A stretch of DNA of 64,000 nt from NCBI RefSeq assembly GCF_001613145.1, contig NZ_BDBU01000024.1:1-64000 (forward strand), read 5' to 3'. A program made the translations under genes and the position numbers. The notes beneath the pieces are model-generated. The model saw only the letters and a list, made by a program, of their open reading frames with translations. It ran no database searches and was not told where the DNA came from. Below, piece after piece: positions 48,824-58,175 of the stretch. Each line of letters begins with the position of its first letter. The first letter of the stretch is position 1. This DNA is from Nocardia jejuensis NBRC 103114 (GTDB taxonomy: Bacteria; Actinomycetota; Actinomycetes; Mycobacteriales; Mycobacteriaceae).

Positions 48824-50800
48824 TCAGTTCTTGCCGAGTGAGACGGCGTCCTCGTCGAACTCGATGCCCTCGCCCTCGCCGTCGGTGATGGCGGCGGCGA
48901 ACTGGGCGTTGTAGAGGCGGAAGTAGGACCCTCGCGCACGCAGCAGGGTCTCGTGGGTGCCCTGCTCGACGATCTTGCCCTTCTCCATCACCACGATGGT
49001 GTCGGCATCGCGGATCGTCGAAAGACGGTGTGCGATGACGAAACTGGTGCGGTCGCGGCGCAGCGCCGCCATCGCCTGCTGGACCAGGAGTTCGGTGCGG
49101 GTGTCGACCGAGCTGGTGGCCTCGTCCAGGATCAGGATGGACGGCTTGGCCAGGAAGGCGCGCGCGATGGTGATGAGCTGCTTCTCACCGGCGCTGACGC
49201 CGGAGCCCTCCTCGTCGATGACCGTCTCGTAGCCCATCGGCAGCGCGTGCACGAAGCGGTCCACGTACGCGGCGCGGGCGGCGGCGAGGATCTGCTCCGG
49301 AGTCGCGTTCGGGTCGCCGTACGCGATGTTCTCGCGAATGGTGCCGCCGAACAGCCAGGTGTCCTGCAGCACCATGCCCATCCGCGAGCGCAGGCGGTCG
49401 CGGGTGATCCGGGTGATGTCGACGTCGTCGATGGTGATCGCGCCGGAATCGACCTCGTAGAAGCGCATGAGCAGGTTCACCAGCGTGGTCTTGCCCGCAC
49501 CGGTCGGTCCGACGATGGCGACCACGTGCCCCGGCTCCGCGACCAGCGAGAGCTCCTCGATGACCGGCGTCTCGGGCTCGTAGCGGAAGGAGACGTTCTC
49601 GAAGGCGACCCGGCCGCGTTCCACCGGGCGGGTGTCCTCGTCCTCGGGATCGGGGATCTGCTCCTTCGCGTCCAGGATCTCGAAGATGCGCTCGGCCGAT
49701 GCCACGCCGGACTGCAGCAGGTTGATCATCGAACCGATCTGGGTGAGCGGCTGGGTGAAACCACGCGAGTACTGGATGAACGCCTGCACCTCACCGAGGG
49801 ACAGCTGACCCGAGGCCACCCGCAGACCGCCGACCACGGCGATCAGCACGTAGTTCAGGTTCCCGAGGAACATGATGGCGGGCATGATCAGGCCGGAGAT
49901 GAACTGCGACTTGAAGGACGCGTCGTAGAGCTTCTCGTTGGTCTCGTCGAATTTCTCGCCGACCTCCCGGACGCGACCGAACGCGCTGACCACCTCGTGG
50001 CCGGTGAAGGCCTCTTCGATCTGCGCGTTGGCCTCGCCGGTGAGCTTCCACTGATCCACGAAGTGCGGCTTGGACCGCTTCGCGATCTGCGCGGTCACCA
50101 CGACCGCCAGCGGCACGGTGGCCAGGGCGATCAGCGCCAGCAGCGGCGAGATCCAGAACATCATGCCGAGGATGCCGAACACCGACAGCACCGACACGAT
50201 CAGCTGACTCATGGTCTGCTGCAACGACTGTGCGACATTGTCGACGTCATTGGTGACGCGTGAGAGTACGTCGCCGCGCGGCATGGAATCGAAGTAGCTC
50301 AGCGGCAGTCGGTGGATCTTGTCCTCGATCTCGCCGCGCATCCGCTTGACCGTGCGGTTCAGGACGATATTGAGCAGATACGCCTGCAACCAGCCGAACA
50401 CCGACGCGCCGATGTACAGCGCCAGCACCCAGGCCAAGACGTGACCGACGGCCGAGAAGTCCACTCCCACACCGGGAATGACGTTCATGCTGCCCAGCAT
50501 GTCGGCGAAGGTGTCGTTGCCCGAGGCGCGCAGCCCGTCGACGGCCTGCTGCTTGGTGGTGCCCGGCGGCAGGCCCTGGCCCAACTGCTTGCCGACCACA
50601 CCGTCGAAGATGAGATTGGTTGCCTTGCCCAGGATCTGGGGACCCAGGGTGTTGAGCACCACCGAGGCCACGGCCAGCGCCATGACCACCGAGAGATAGA
50701 ACCGCTCGGGCGCCAGGTTACGGAGCAGGCGCTTGAGCGAGGGGCCGAAGGACTTCGCCTTCGCGTCCGGCGCACCGGGACTGGGGGCACCGGGCCTCAT
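48824..50800 (-). CDS. Heterodimeric ABC exporter subunit with consensus Walker B
   Basis: A 658-aa half-transporter. A Pro-rich N-terminus is followed by six transmembrane helices (about 30-380) and a nucleotide-binding domain with Walker A GPTGAGKTT, Walker B ILILDEATSSVD and H-loop IAHRLST. Its signature is degenerate (VSAGEKQ instead of LSGGQ). Its extracellular loop between helices 1 and 2 is unusually long (about 60 residues). ATG 50800 overlaps the stop of the partner gene (ATGA). The pair is of the type of M. tuberculosis Rv1272c/Rv1273c. Substrate unknown. Confidence 0.92.
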   Translation of the reverse strand: MRPGAPSPGAPDAKAKSFGPSLKRLLRNLAPERFYLSVVMALAVASVVLNTLGPQILGKATNLIFDGVVGKQLGQGLPPGTTKQQAVDGLRASGNDTFADMLGSMNVIPGVGVDFSAVGHVLAWVLALYIGASVFGWLQAYLLNIVLNRTVKRMRGEIEDKIHRLPLSYFDSMPRGDVLSRVTNDVDNVAQSLQQTMSQLIVSVLSVFGILGMMFWISPLLALIALATVPLAVVVTAQIAKRSKPHFVDQWKLTGEANAQIEEAFTGHEVVSAFGRVREVGEKFDETNEKLYDASFKSQFISGLIMPAIMFLGNLNYVLIAVVGGLRVASGQLSLGEVQAFIQYSRGFTQPLTQIGSMINLLQSGVASAERIFEILDAKEQIPDPEDEDTRPVERGRVAFENVSFRYEPETPVIEELSLVAEPGHVVAIVGPTGAGKTTLVNLLMRFYEVDSGAITIDDVDITRITRDRLRSRMGMVLQDTWLFGGTIRENIAYGDPNATPEQILAAARAAYVDRFVHALPMGYETVIDEEGSGVSAGEKQLITIARAFLAKPSILILDEATSSVDTRTELLVQQAMAALRRDRTSFVIAHRLSTIRDADTIVVMEKGKIVEQGTHETLLRARGSYFRLYNAQFAAAITDGEGEGIEFDEDAVSLGKN

Positions 50801-52530
50801 CGGACCTCCTCCGCGCTGAACTGGGATTCCACGATCTCCCTGTACTCCGAACAGTCCCGCATCAGTTGGTCGTGGGTGCCGATCCCGGCCATCGCGCCGT
50901 CTTCGAGCACCACGATCTGGTCGGCATCGCGAATGGTCGAAATACGTTGTGCCACGGTGATGACCGCGGACTTGCCGACAACCGGCTTCAGGGCGTCGCG
51001 CACGCGCACGTCGGTCGAGACGTCCAGCGCGGAGAAGCAGTCGTCGAACAGGTAGATGTTCGGGCGGCGGACCAGCGCGCGAGCGATCGCGAGTCGCTGC
51101 CGCTGACCACCCGACACCGTCGTACCACCCTGTGCCACAGGCGTTTGCAAGCCCTGCCCCATCTCGCGCACGAAGTCGGCGGCCTGCGCGATCTCCAGCG
51201 CCTCCCACAGTTCCTCGTCGGTGGCGTCCGGTTTGCCGTAGCGCAGATTGGAGGCGATGGTGCCGGAGAACAGGTACGCCTTCTGCGGCACCAGGCCGAT
51301 CCGGCTGCGCAGCAGTTCCAGATCGAGCTGGCGCACGTCCATGCCGCCCACGTAGACCGCACCGTCGGTGACGTCGATGAGCCGGGGAATCAGATTGATC
51401 AGGGTCGTCTTGCCCGAACCGGTCGCGCCCACGATCGCGGTGGTCGTTCCCGGCCGCACTTGGAACGAGATATCGCGCAGCACAGCCTTTTCCGCGCCGG
51501 GGAACTTGAACTCGGCGGTGGAGAAACTCACCGAACCCGGATCGCCCTGAAACGTCTGCGGCAGTCGCGGCGGGGCCACCGAGGAGTCGGTGTCCAGCAC
51601 CGCGCTGATGCGCTCACCGGAGACGGCCGCGCGAGGCGCCATCATCGCCAGGAAGGAGGCCATCATGACCGCCGTCAGGATCTGCATGATGTAGGACAGC
51701 ATCGCGGTGAGCGAGCCGATCTGCAGGGTGCCGTCGTCGACGGAGTGACCGCCGAACCAGATCACGCCGACCGCGGTCAGATTGGAGATCAACATGACCA
51801 GCGGGAACATCAGCGCCATATAGCGGCCGACGTACAGCGCCTGATCGGTCAGCTCGTTGTTGGCGACGCCGAATCGCCAGGTCTCCTGCCGTTCGCGCAC
51901 GAACGCGCGGACCACGCGGATACCCGTGATCTGTTCGCGCAGAACGCGGTTCACCGCGTCGATGCGATCCTGCATGCGCCGGAAACCGGGCACCATGCGC
52001 ACGATGATGAAGGCCATCGACAGGCCGAGCGCCGGTACCGCGATCAGCAGCAGCCACGACAGGCTCAGGCTCTCGCGCAGCGCCATGATGATGCCGCCGA
52101 CGCACATGATCGGGGCCATCACCAGGATTGTCGCGCTCATCAGCACCAGCAGCTGTACCTGCTGCACATCGTTGGTATTGCGGGTGATCAGCGAGGGAGC
52201 GCCGAACACGCCGACCTCGCGGGCGGAGAAGGTGCCGACCCGGTGCAGCAGCGCGGCGCGCATGTCGCGGCCCGCGCGCATGGCCGCCTGCGCGCCCAGA
52301 TAGACCGAGAAGGACTGGGCGATGATCTGCACGCCGGTCACCAGCAGCATCATCAAGCCGGTGCTCCAGATATAGCCGATATCGCCCTTGGTGACGCCGC
52401 CGTCGATGATGTCGGCATTCAGGCTCGGCAGATAGAGCATGGCGATGACCGAGATCAGCTGAAGCACCACGACCCCTGCCAGCTGGGTGCGATACGGCGC
52501 CAGGAAGGTGCGCAGAAGTCTGATCAACAT
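50797..52530 (-). CDS. Heterodimeric ABC exporter subunit with degenerate Walker B
   Basis: A 577-aa half-transporter: six helices, then a nucleotide-binding domain with Walker A GATGSGKTT, signature VSGGQRQRLAIARAL and Walker B YLFDDCFSALD, in which the catalytic Glu is Asp. With the VSAGEKQ of the partner this gives one active and one degenerate ATP site, as in TM287/TM288-type exporters. MLIRLLRTFLAPYRTQLAGV is a standard start. It lies 51 bp after the Rrf2 gene. Confidence 0.92.
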   Translation of the reverse strand: MLIRLLRTFLAPYRTQLAGVVVLQLISVIAMLYLPSLNADIIDGGVTKGDIGYIWSTGLMMLLVTGVQIIAQSFSVYLGAQAAMRAGRDMRAALLHRVGTFSAREVGVFGAPSLITRNTNDVQQVQLLVLMSATILVMAPIMCVGGIIMALRESLSLSWLLLIAVPALGLSMAFIIVRMVPGFRRMQDRIDAVNRVLREQITGIRVVRAFVRERQETWRFGVANNELTDQALYVGRYMALMFPLVMLISNLTAVGVIWFGGHSVDDGTLQIGSLTAMLSYIMQILTAVMMASFLAMMAPRAAVSGERISAVLDTDSSVAPPRLPQTFQGDPGSVSFSTAEFKFPGAEKAVLRDISFQVRPGTTTAIVGATGSGKTTLINLIPRLIDVTDGAVYVGGMDVRQLDLELLRSRIGLVPQKAYLFSGTIASNLRYGKPDATDEELWEALEIAQAADFVREMGQGLQTPVAQGGTTVSGGQRQRLAIARALVRRPNIYLFDDCFSALDVSTDVRVRDALKPVVGKSAVITVAQRISTIRDADQIVVLEDGAMAGIGTHDQLMRDCSEYREIVESQFSAEEVR

Positions 52531-52581
52531 GATGCTTCGCAGGTTACCGCCTGTACCCGGGAGACCGCGCGAAGATTTTGG

Positions 52582-53091
52582 TCAGATGTCTGGTCGGTCC
52601 AGATCGAGCCATTCGGCGTTGCCACCGCGGTCGACCGGACGCCGATTCCAGGCGTCCGGATCGTGGAGTAATTCGTCCAGGAAGGACGGCAGCAGGTCGT
52701 GCGCGATATCGGCGATGGTGACGCGCTCGAGCACCGCGCGAATGTTCACCCGCAGTCCGATCCAGACCCGCTGCAGCGGTTCGGCCGCGCCCGCGTAGTT
52801 GACGTCCTCCGGTCGCGCGCCGCGCACCGAGGCGAGTGGACCCTCCACGGCGCGGATCACGTCGGCGATGCTGATCCCGGTGGCCGGGCGGGCCAGCCGG
52901 TAGCCGCCGTCCGGACCGCGGCGACTGGTGACCAGAGCTCCGCGACGCAGATCCGCGACGACCGATTCGAGCACCTTCGGCGGGATGTCCTGCGCGGCGA
53001 CGATGGCGTCCGCCTTCACCGAATCCGGTTGTGCCTTGGCGATTTCGACGAGTGTGCGCACCGCGTAATCGACCTTCGCGGTGATGTGCAC
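52582..53091 (-). CDS. Rrf2-family transcriptional regulator
   Basis: A 169-aa protein. The winged helix is at residues 1-70 (MHITAKVDYAVRTLVEIAK, then PPKVLESVVADLRRGALVTSRRGPDGGYRLARP) and the dimerisation helix at 75-130. It has no cysteine, so it does not carry an Fe-S cluster as IscR and NsrR do. It stands upstream of the ABC exporter in the same direction and 37 bp after the TetR gene. Confidence 0.92.
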   Translation of the reverse strand: MHITAKVDYAVRTLVEIAKAQPDSVKADAIVAAQDIPPKVLESVVADLRRGALVTSRRGPDGGYRLARPATGISIADVIRAVEGPLASVRGARPEDVNYAGAAEPLQRVWIGLRVNIRAVLERVTIADIAHDLLPSFLDELLHDPDAWNRRPVDRGGNAEWLDLDRPDI

Positions 53092-53128
53092 TGTGCCGCC
53101 TCTCCGGAATCAGTTGTGCCCTTTTTTA

Positions 53129-53713
53129 TCATTTCCGGTTCAGCACACTCAGCGCCGCCTCCAGCAGCACTCGCTCGACGCCGTCCAGACTCATATCCGG
53201 CACGCCCTCCTTCGACATGAACGCCGCCCCGAGAACCTGCATGGCCGCGGCCGAACGCAGGATCGTCTCCTGGTCGGCGTCCGGGCCGGCCAGCCATTCG
53301 CACATGGTGCGGTGGTTTTCCATCATGTCCGGATGGCGTTTGCCCAGGGCGTTGACGATGGCGACGGTGTCGCGCATGCACAGCACGCCGATGGTGCGGT
53401 GCGCGAGCATCGCGCGCAGATGCGAGGTGAGCACGTCACGGACCGTGTCCGGCGAATGCTCGAGGCCGGCGAGGGCGTCCACGCGAACCTGCATGTCCTC
53501 GAACATCGGCTCGATGATGGCGTCGAGCAGATCGACCTTGGAGGCGTAGTGATAGTAGAGGGAGGCTTTTGTGATTCCCACCGCATCCGCGACCTCGCGC
53601 AGGCTCGATTGCTCGAATCCTTTACTCGAGAATAGCCGGATCGCCGCGTCGCGGATCGCGTCTTTAGTGCTTCTACCTGCGACAACCGGCTCGGATACAG
53701 CCTGGACAACCAT
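53129..53713 (-). CDS. TetR-family transcriptional regulator
   Basis: A 194-aa repressor-like protein. The helix-turn-helix is at about 17-62 (RDAAIRLFSSKGFEQSSLREVADAVGITKASLYYHYASK). The C-terminal ligand domain has no recognisable signature. It is divergent from the MMPL gene, with two CTACCG-type palindromes between them, so it probably controls both directions. It may also lead the Rrf2/ABC exporter unit. Confidence 0.92.
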   Translation of the reverse strand: MVVQAVSEPVVAGRSTKDAIRDAAIRLFSSKGFEQSSLREVADAVGITKASLYYHYASKVDLLDAIIEPMFEDMQVRVDALAGLEHSPDTVRDVLTSHLRAMLAHRTIGVLCMRDTVAIVNALGKRHPDMMENHRTMCEWLAGPDADQETILRSAAAMQVLGAAFMSKEGVPDMSLDGVERVLLEAALSVLNRK

Positions 53714-53781
53714 ACTCTCATCCTCTCACTCCGGGCAGTTGTGCGAGCTAGACCACAAAAAACCGAGGTTGTTCCTCCGCT

Positions 53782-53815
53782 TACCGACTCGGTAGTCTAC
53801 CTACCGCACGGTAGG
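53782..53815. promoter_or_regulatory. Two operator palindromes between tetR and mmpL
   Basis: Site 1 is TACCG-ACT-CGGTA (53782-53794). Site 2 is CCTACCG-CA-CGGTAGG (53800-53815). The shared half-site TACCG and the 18-base centre spacing suggest that two TetR dimers bind side by side. They lie about 70-100 bp upstream of tetR and about 100 bp upstream of mmpL. Confidence 0.75.
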
Positions 53816-53917
53816 CAGAAACGTCCGTGGAGGCGGAGTGCTGCAGGGCACCCGCAAGCAGTGCTGTCTACGCGCCCATTCTCAGCATGCTCCACCCACA
53901 AACGCAGGAGACTTCTC

Positions 53918-56224
53918 GTGTCCGTATACCTCTATCGGTGGGGCAAGTTCGCCTTCCGCCGAAAGTGGATCGTTTTACCCGCGTGGCTGGTCTTGTTCCT
54001 GATTCTCGGTGGCCTGGGCGCGCAGCTCAAGCAGCCGATGAGCAATGACTTCAGCATGCCCGAGTTGCCGTCCGCTCGCGCCAACGAGATCCTCGACAAG
54101 CACTTCCCCGGAGCGTCCGACGCCTTCAAGTTCGAGGCCGTCACCGGCACCTACGTGATCGCCGCGCCGCAGGGGCAGAAGCTCACCGATCCGGCCAATC
54201 GCGCCGCGATCGACGGCCTGATCACCAAGCTCGACCAGCTCGGCATCGTCGACCACGGCAAGCCGCTGACCAACCCGGTCGCCAAGGCGGACAAGATGGG
54301 CTGCCTGGTCGACAAGCCCGACCAGTCCGCCTGCACCGCCGCGCCGCTGAACGTGCTGAGCGACACCGAGCGGGACGCGGTCGCTGTCCTGAATGTGCCG
54401 TTCACCATCGCCAAGTTCAACGACATCAAGGACGAGGACCGCGACGCCGCCTACAAGGTGGCCGAGGAAGCCCGCAACGCCGGTCTTACCGTCGAGGTCA
54501 GCGGCTCCATCGCGATGAAGCAGGAGCAGCCGAGCGGCCAGTCCGAGATGATCGGCATGGCCGTGGCGCTCGTGGTCATGATGGTCGCGTTCGGTGCGAT
54601 CGTCGCCGCCTTCGTGCCGATCTTCACCGCCATCATCGGCCTGGGCGCGGCCACCTCGGTGATCTTCCTGGGCACCTCGATCATCGAGGTACCCAGCTTC
54701 ACCACGTTCCTCGCCTCGATGATCGGCATCGCGCTGTCGATCGACTACGCGCTGTTCATCGTCTCGCGATACAAACACGAACTCGCAGTGCAGGATTCGC
54801 CGGAGGAAGCAGCGGGCGTCGCGCTCGGCACCGCCGGTTCCGCGGTCGTGTTCGCGGGTCTGACCGTGATCATCGCGCTGGGTGGCCTGACCATCGTCGG
54901 CGTCGAGTTCATGACCTTCATGGGCCTGGGCGGCGCGATCGCCGCGGTGTTCGCGGTGCTGACCGCCATCACCCTGATGCCCGCTCTGATGGGCGCCTTC
55001 GGCAAGTGGCTGTTCAAGCCGAAGCTGCCGGTGGTCGCTCAGCACGATCCCGAGGACGAGCATTCGGTCACCAACGGCCAGCGCTTCGCTCGCCTGCTCG
55101 GCAAGTACCCGGCCGCCGCGCTGGCGCTGAGCGTCGTGGTGCTGGGTCTGCTCGCCGCACCGGCCGCGGGCCTGAACCTCGGCCTGCCCGGTGACGACAG
55201 TCTGCCCACGCACTCGACCGTGCGTAAGGCCTACGACCTGCGCACCGCCGGATTCGGCGAGGGCAGCAACGGCACCCTGATGGTCGTCGCCGACCTGAGC
55301 AACGTGCCGGAGAACCAGCGCAAGGACGCGGCCGCCGAGCTGCGCACCACGCTGGAGTCCTACGACGGCATGAAGTACGTGACCGCGCCGGAATTCAGCA
55401 AGGACGAGCAGGGCGCGATGCTCAGCGCGGTCCCGAAGTCCGGACCGAACAACCAGGCCACCAAGGATCTGGTGAGCACGGCGCGGGACGCCGAAGGCAC
55501 GCTCAAGGCCAAGTACGGCATGGAATACGGCATCACCGGCACCACCGCCATCTACGCGGACGTCGACCATGTGCTGCTCAGCAAGATCGTGCCCTACCTG
55601 GCGATCGTGGCCGGCGCGGCATTCGTGCTGCTGATCCTGGTGTTCCGCTCGATCCTGGTTCCGCTCACCGCGGCCCTGGGCTTCCTGCTGTCCATCGCGG
55701 CCACCTTCGGCGCGACGGTGCTGATCTTCCAGGAGGGCAAGCTGGGCCTCATCGCGGATCCGCATCCGCTGGTCAGCTTCCTGCCGATCATGTTGATCGG
55801 CTTGGTATTCGGCCTGGCCATGGACTACCAGGTGTTCCTGGTGACCCGCATGCGCGAGGAGTTTGTGCACGGCAAGTCACCCAAGGAGGCCATGGTCTCG
55901 GGCTACCACCACGGGGCCCGCGTGGTCGCCTCGGCCGCGATCATCATGATCTCGGTGTTCGGTTCCTTCATCCTGGAATCGGACGCGACCGCCAAGTCCT
56001 TCGGATTCGCCCTTGCCGCAGGCGTTCTGCTCGATGCGTTCATCGTGCGCATGGTGCTGATCCCGGCGCTGCTGGTTCTGATGGGCAAGTGGTCGTGGTG
56101 GATTCCGAAGTGGCTGGATCGGGTTCTCCCCGATATCGACGTCGAGGGCACCAAGCTGCGCGAGCTGCAGCAGCGCGACCGCGAGGCCACCAGCCTGAAG
56201 AAGGAGCCCGCCCCCGTCGGCTGA
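53918..56224 (+). CDS. MMPL/RND-family transporter
   Basis: A 768-aa exporter. It starts at GTG 53918 with AGGAG eight bases upstream (MSVYLYRWGKFAFRRKWIVLPAW). Two repeats each have one large extracytoplasmic loop. The proton-relay Asp residues lie in IALSIDYALFIVSRYKHEL (helix 4 region) and FGLAMDYQVFLVTRMREEF (helix 10 region), the paired G-x-x-x-D-Y motif of MmpL. No mmpS gene is adjacent. It lies opposite tetR. A lipid or drug substrate is inferred from the family. Confidence 0.94.
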   Translation: MSVYLYRWGKFAFRRKWIVLPAWLVLFLILGGLGAQLKQPMSNDFSMPELPSARANEILDKHFPGASDAFKFEAVTGTYVIAAPQGQKLTDPANRAAIDGLITKLDQLGIVDHGKPLTNPVAKADKMGCLVDKPDQSACTAAPLNVLSDTERDAVAVLNVPFTIAKFNDIKDEDRDAAYKVAEEARNAGLTVEVSGSIAMKQEQPSGQSEMIGMAVALVVMMVAFGAIVAAFVPIFTAIIGLGAATSVIFLGTSIIEVPSFTTFLASMIGIALSIDYALFIVSRYKHELAVQDSPEEAAGVALGTAGSAVVFAGLTVIIALGGLTIVGVEFMTFMGLGGAIAAVFAVLTAITLMPALMGAFGKWLFKPKLPVVAQHDPEDEHSVTNGQRFARLLGKYPAAALALSVVVLGLLAAPAAGLNLGLPGDDSLPTHSTVRKAYDLRTAGFGEGSNGTLMVVADLSNVPENQRKDAAAELRTTLESYDGMKYVTAPEFSKDEQGAMLSAVPKSGPNNQATKDLVSTARDAEGTLKAKYGMEYGITGTTAIYADVDHVLLSKIVPYLAIVAGAAFVLLILVFRSILVPLTAALGFLLSIAATFGATVLIFQEGKLGLIADPHPLVSFLPIMLIGLVFGLAMDYQVFLVTRMREEFVHGKSPKEAMVSGYHHGARVVASAAIIMISVFGSFILESDATAKSFGFALAAGVLLDAFIVRMVLIPALLVLMGKWSWWIPKWLDRVLPDIDVEGTKLRELQQRDREATSLKKEPAPVG

Positions 56225-56240
56225 TCCTTCCGCGCAAGAC

Positions 56241-56275
56241 ACTCGCCCCCGACCGGAATCCGGTTGGGGGCGAGT
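56241..56275 (+). terminator. Intrinsic terminator after mmpL
   Basis: Stem ACTCGCCCCC-ACCGG / CCGGT-GGGGGCGAGT with one bulge on each side, followed by TGTTTT. Confidence 0.9.
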
Positions 56276-56386
56276 TGTTTTCGGAGGACCTGGACCGTCG
56301 CCGGCTCCCCCGCTCCGGGCCGATAACATCACGGCCGTGCGTCCGCGGCAGTCGGCCCGGCGGAGCACACGGGGAGGAAGTTCGTG

Positions 56387-57034
56387 ATGAACATCAAACA
56401 CGCCACAGCGACAGTGTTCTTGACCGCTGCGGCGACATTGGCGACGGCGGGATTCGCGCACGGCGCGCCGGATCCGAGTGCGCAACCGGAAGCCGTCGTG
56501 ACCGGTCTGGACGGCGGAATCGATTACACCGTAACCAAATCCGACGATGGAGTCACCGCGACTCTCGTGGACGGCACCTTCGCGGTGGTCGACGACGCGA
56601 TCGTCGCGATCAGCCGAACGGGTGCCCGGATCGCGCACCTCCCGCTGAATATCGACGTGGACGATCACGGTGTGCGACTGCTGCCCACCATCGATTCGAC
56701 CGGCAAGCAGCTGGTGCTGAAAACGGTCGGCTGGGAGATGATCTCGCCGAAACAGGAGAACATCAATGTGACCACCGAGATGGGCGGCGCGATCGGCGCG
56801 GTCATCGGCGCACTCATCGGGCTGATCGGAATCATCGGAGTCGTACTGGTATTCGTGACCCTGCCGATCGGTGCGCTCGCCGGCTGGGCCATCGGCTCGG
56901 CGATCGGCAATGCGGTCGCCCAGGGCACGCCCGGCGACGATACCCCGCGCCTGCGCTGGATGTACCGCGACTGCGCGGACAAGGGCCTGCACTACAGCGA
57001 TGTGCCGATCGAGACGTACTGCCGCTACCGCTGA
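56387..57034 (+). CDS. Secreted protein, distant relative of the 32-34 kb paralogs
   Basis: A 215-aa protein. GGAGGAAG precedes ATG 56387. It has a signal peptide (cleavage near AHGAP), then a beta-rich domain (LDGGIDYTVTKSDDGVTATLVDGTFAVVDD...RIAHLPLNIDVDDHGVRLLPTI), and a Gly/Ile-rich hydrophobic region (about 120-175) resembling the membrane-like half of the three tandem proteins. It ends with a Cys-containing tail (RDCADKGLHYSDVPIETYCRYR) that the others lack. Layout and motifs suggest one family (possibly DUF8020). Function unknown. Confidence 0.75.
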   Translation: MNIKHATATVFLTAAATLATAGFAHGAPDPSAQPEAVVTGLDGGIDYTVTKSDDGVTATLVDGTFAVVDDAIVAISRTGARIAHLPLNIDVDDHGVRLLPTIDSTGKQLVLKTVGWEMISPKQENINVTTEMGGAIGAVIGALIGLIGIIGVVLVFVTLPIGALAGWAIGSAIGNAVAQGTPGDDTPRLRWMYRDCADKGLHYSDVPIETYCRYR

Positions 57035-57214
57035 GGCGCGGCACCGCGACCGGAGGTTCCGCCGTCTCCGGGCGGCGGTCTCTTCCCGGTCGTCGTGCGG
57101 CTCGAGGATCCCCTGCGCCGACCGGATCTCAACGGCCGAATCGCGTTGACACCGTCGGTGTCCGATCGCACACTGACCGAACCGCATGTTCTCGGGGAAG
57201 CCGGGTGGTCGTGC

Positions 57215-58027
57215 ATGTCCGATGATGATCACACGATGGTCGGTCGCGTCGTCGCGATCACCGACGCGGTCGCGGCCGCGTCGGGGGCGATGTCGCTCGC
57301 GGCACTCACTCGCGAGACCGGGCTGCCCAAGGCGACTGTCCGGCGAATCGCCAAAGATCTTGTGCGCCACAATGTTCTGGAATTCGATCCGCGGGGTTAC
57401 CGGCTCGGTACGCGGCTGGCCTACTACGGATTCCGCGCGGTGATCGAGGAGGGGCTCTCCGTGGTCGCGCCGCCGCATCTGCGGGATCTGTCCCTGCGCA
57501 CACACGGCGAAGTCAGCTGGTGCGGGGAGTTCTTCCAGGGCGAAGTGGTCTTTCGCCAATTGGTTTTCGGGCACGAGTACCGCGAGGCGGTCAAGGAATC
57601 TGTCTGGCCGACGAATTCCCGGCTCGGTGCGAGCATCGCGCTCACCGCGGCCGGGCGGTTGCAGACGGCGTTCGACGCCGAACTCAGCGAGCGGATCATT
57701 CGCACAGGATGCGAACCGCTGACACGACACTCGGCGACCTCGCCCCGTGAGCTACGACTGCTGATAGAACAGGCCCGCGCGACGGGGCTCGCCTATGAGC
57801 GCGAACAGGTTTCACCCGGCTGGAGTTGTGTGGCAGCGGCCATCCTCGATGCCGACGAGCAGCCGGTCGGAGTCATCGGCATCACCGGCCGAAGCTCGGC
57901 GGCCGCTCAGCGATCCACGCAGCGCGCCCTGATCGCCGCCGCCGACGCCATCGGCCGCGAAATGCGTTCGATCACCCCGGTACCGGCCATCCCCACCCCA
58001 TCGGGTCATCCACCGGCCCGGCCCTGA
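57215..58027 (+). CDS. IclR-family transcriptional regulator
   Basis: A 270-aa protein. N-terminal winged helix at about 10-70 (MSLAALTRETGLPKATVRRIAKDLVRHNVLEFDPRGYRLGTRL). Effector domain from about 85, with HEYREAVKESVWPTNSRLGASIALTAAGR and, near the end, GWSCVAAAILDADEQPVGVIGITG, the typical IclR C-terminal block. ATG 57215 or 57236 could be used. No target operon is obvious next to it. Confidence 0.87.
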   Translation: MSDDDHTMVGRVVAITDAVAAASGAMSLAALTRETGLPKATVRRIAKDLVRHNVLEFDPRGYRLGTRLAYYGFRAVIEEGLSVVAPPHLRDLSLRTHGEVSWCGEFFQGEVVFRQLVFGHEYREAVKESVWPTNSRLGASIALTAAGRLQTAFDAELSERIIRTGCEPLTRHSATSPRELRLLIEQARATGLAYEREQVSPGWSCVAAAILDADEQPVGVIGITGRSSAAAQRSTQRALIAAADAIGREMRSITPVPAIPTPSGHPPARP

Positions 58028-58175
58028 TCCCGGCGTCGCACCGTCCGTGTCACTGAGTGATACGGGCGCACGACCCGACCTGCGAAAACGCGCCGGAAAA
58101 AACATCGGGGGAACACATCCGGTTATCAGGTACAGCACGAAAGTTCGTGCACCACCACCTGATCCAGGAGTCTCC

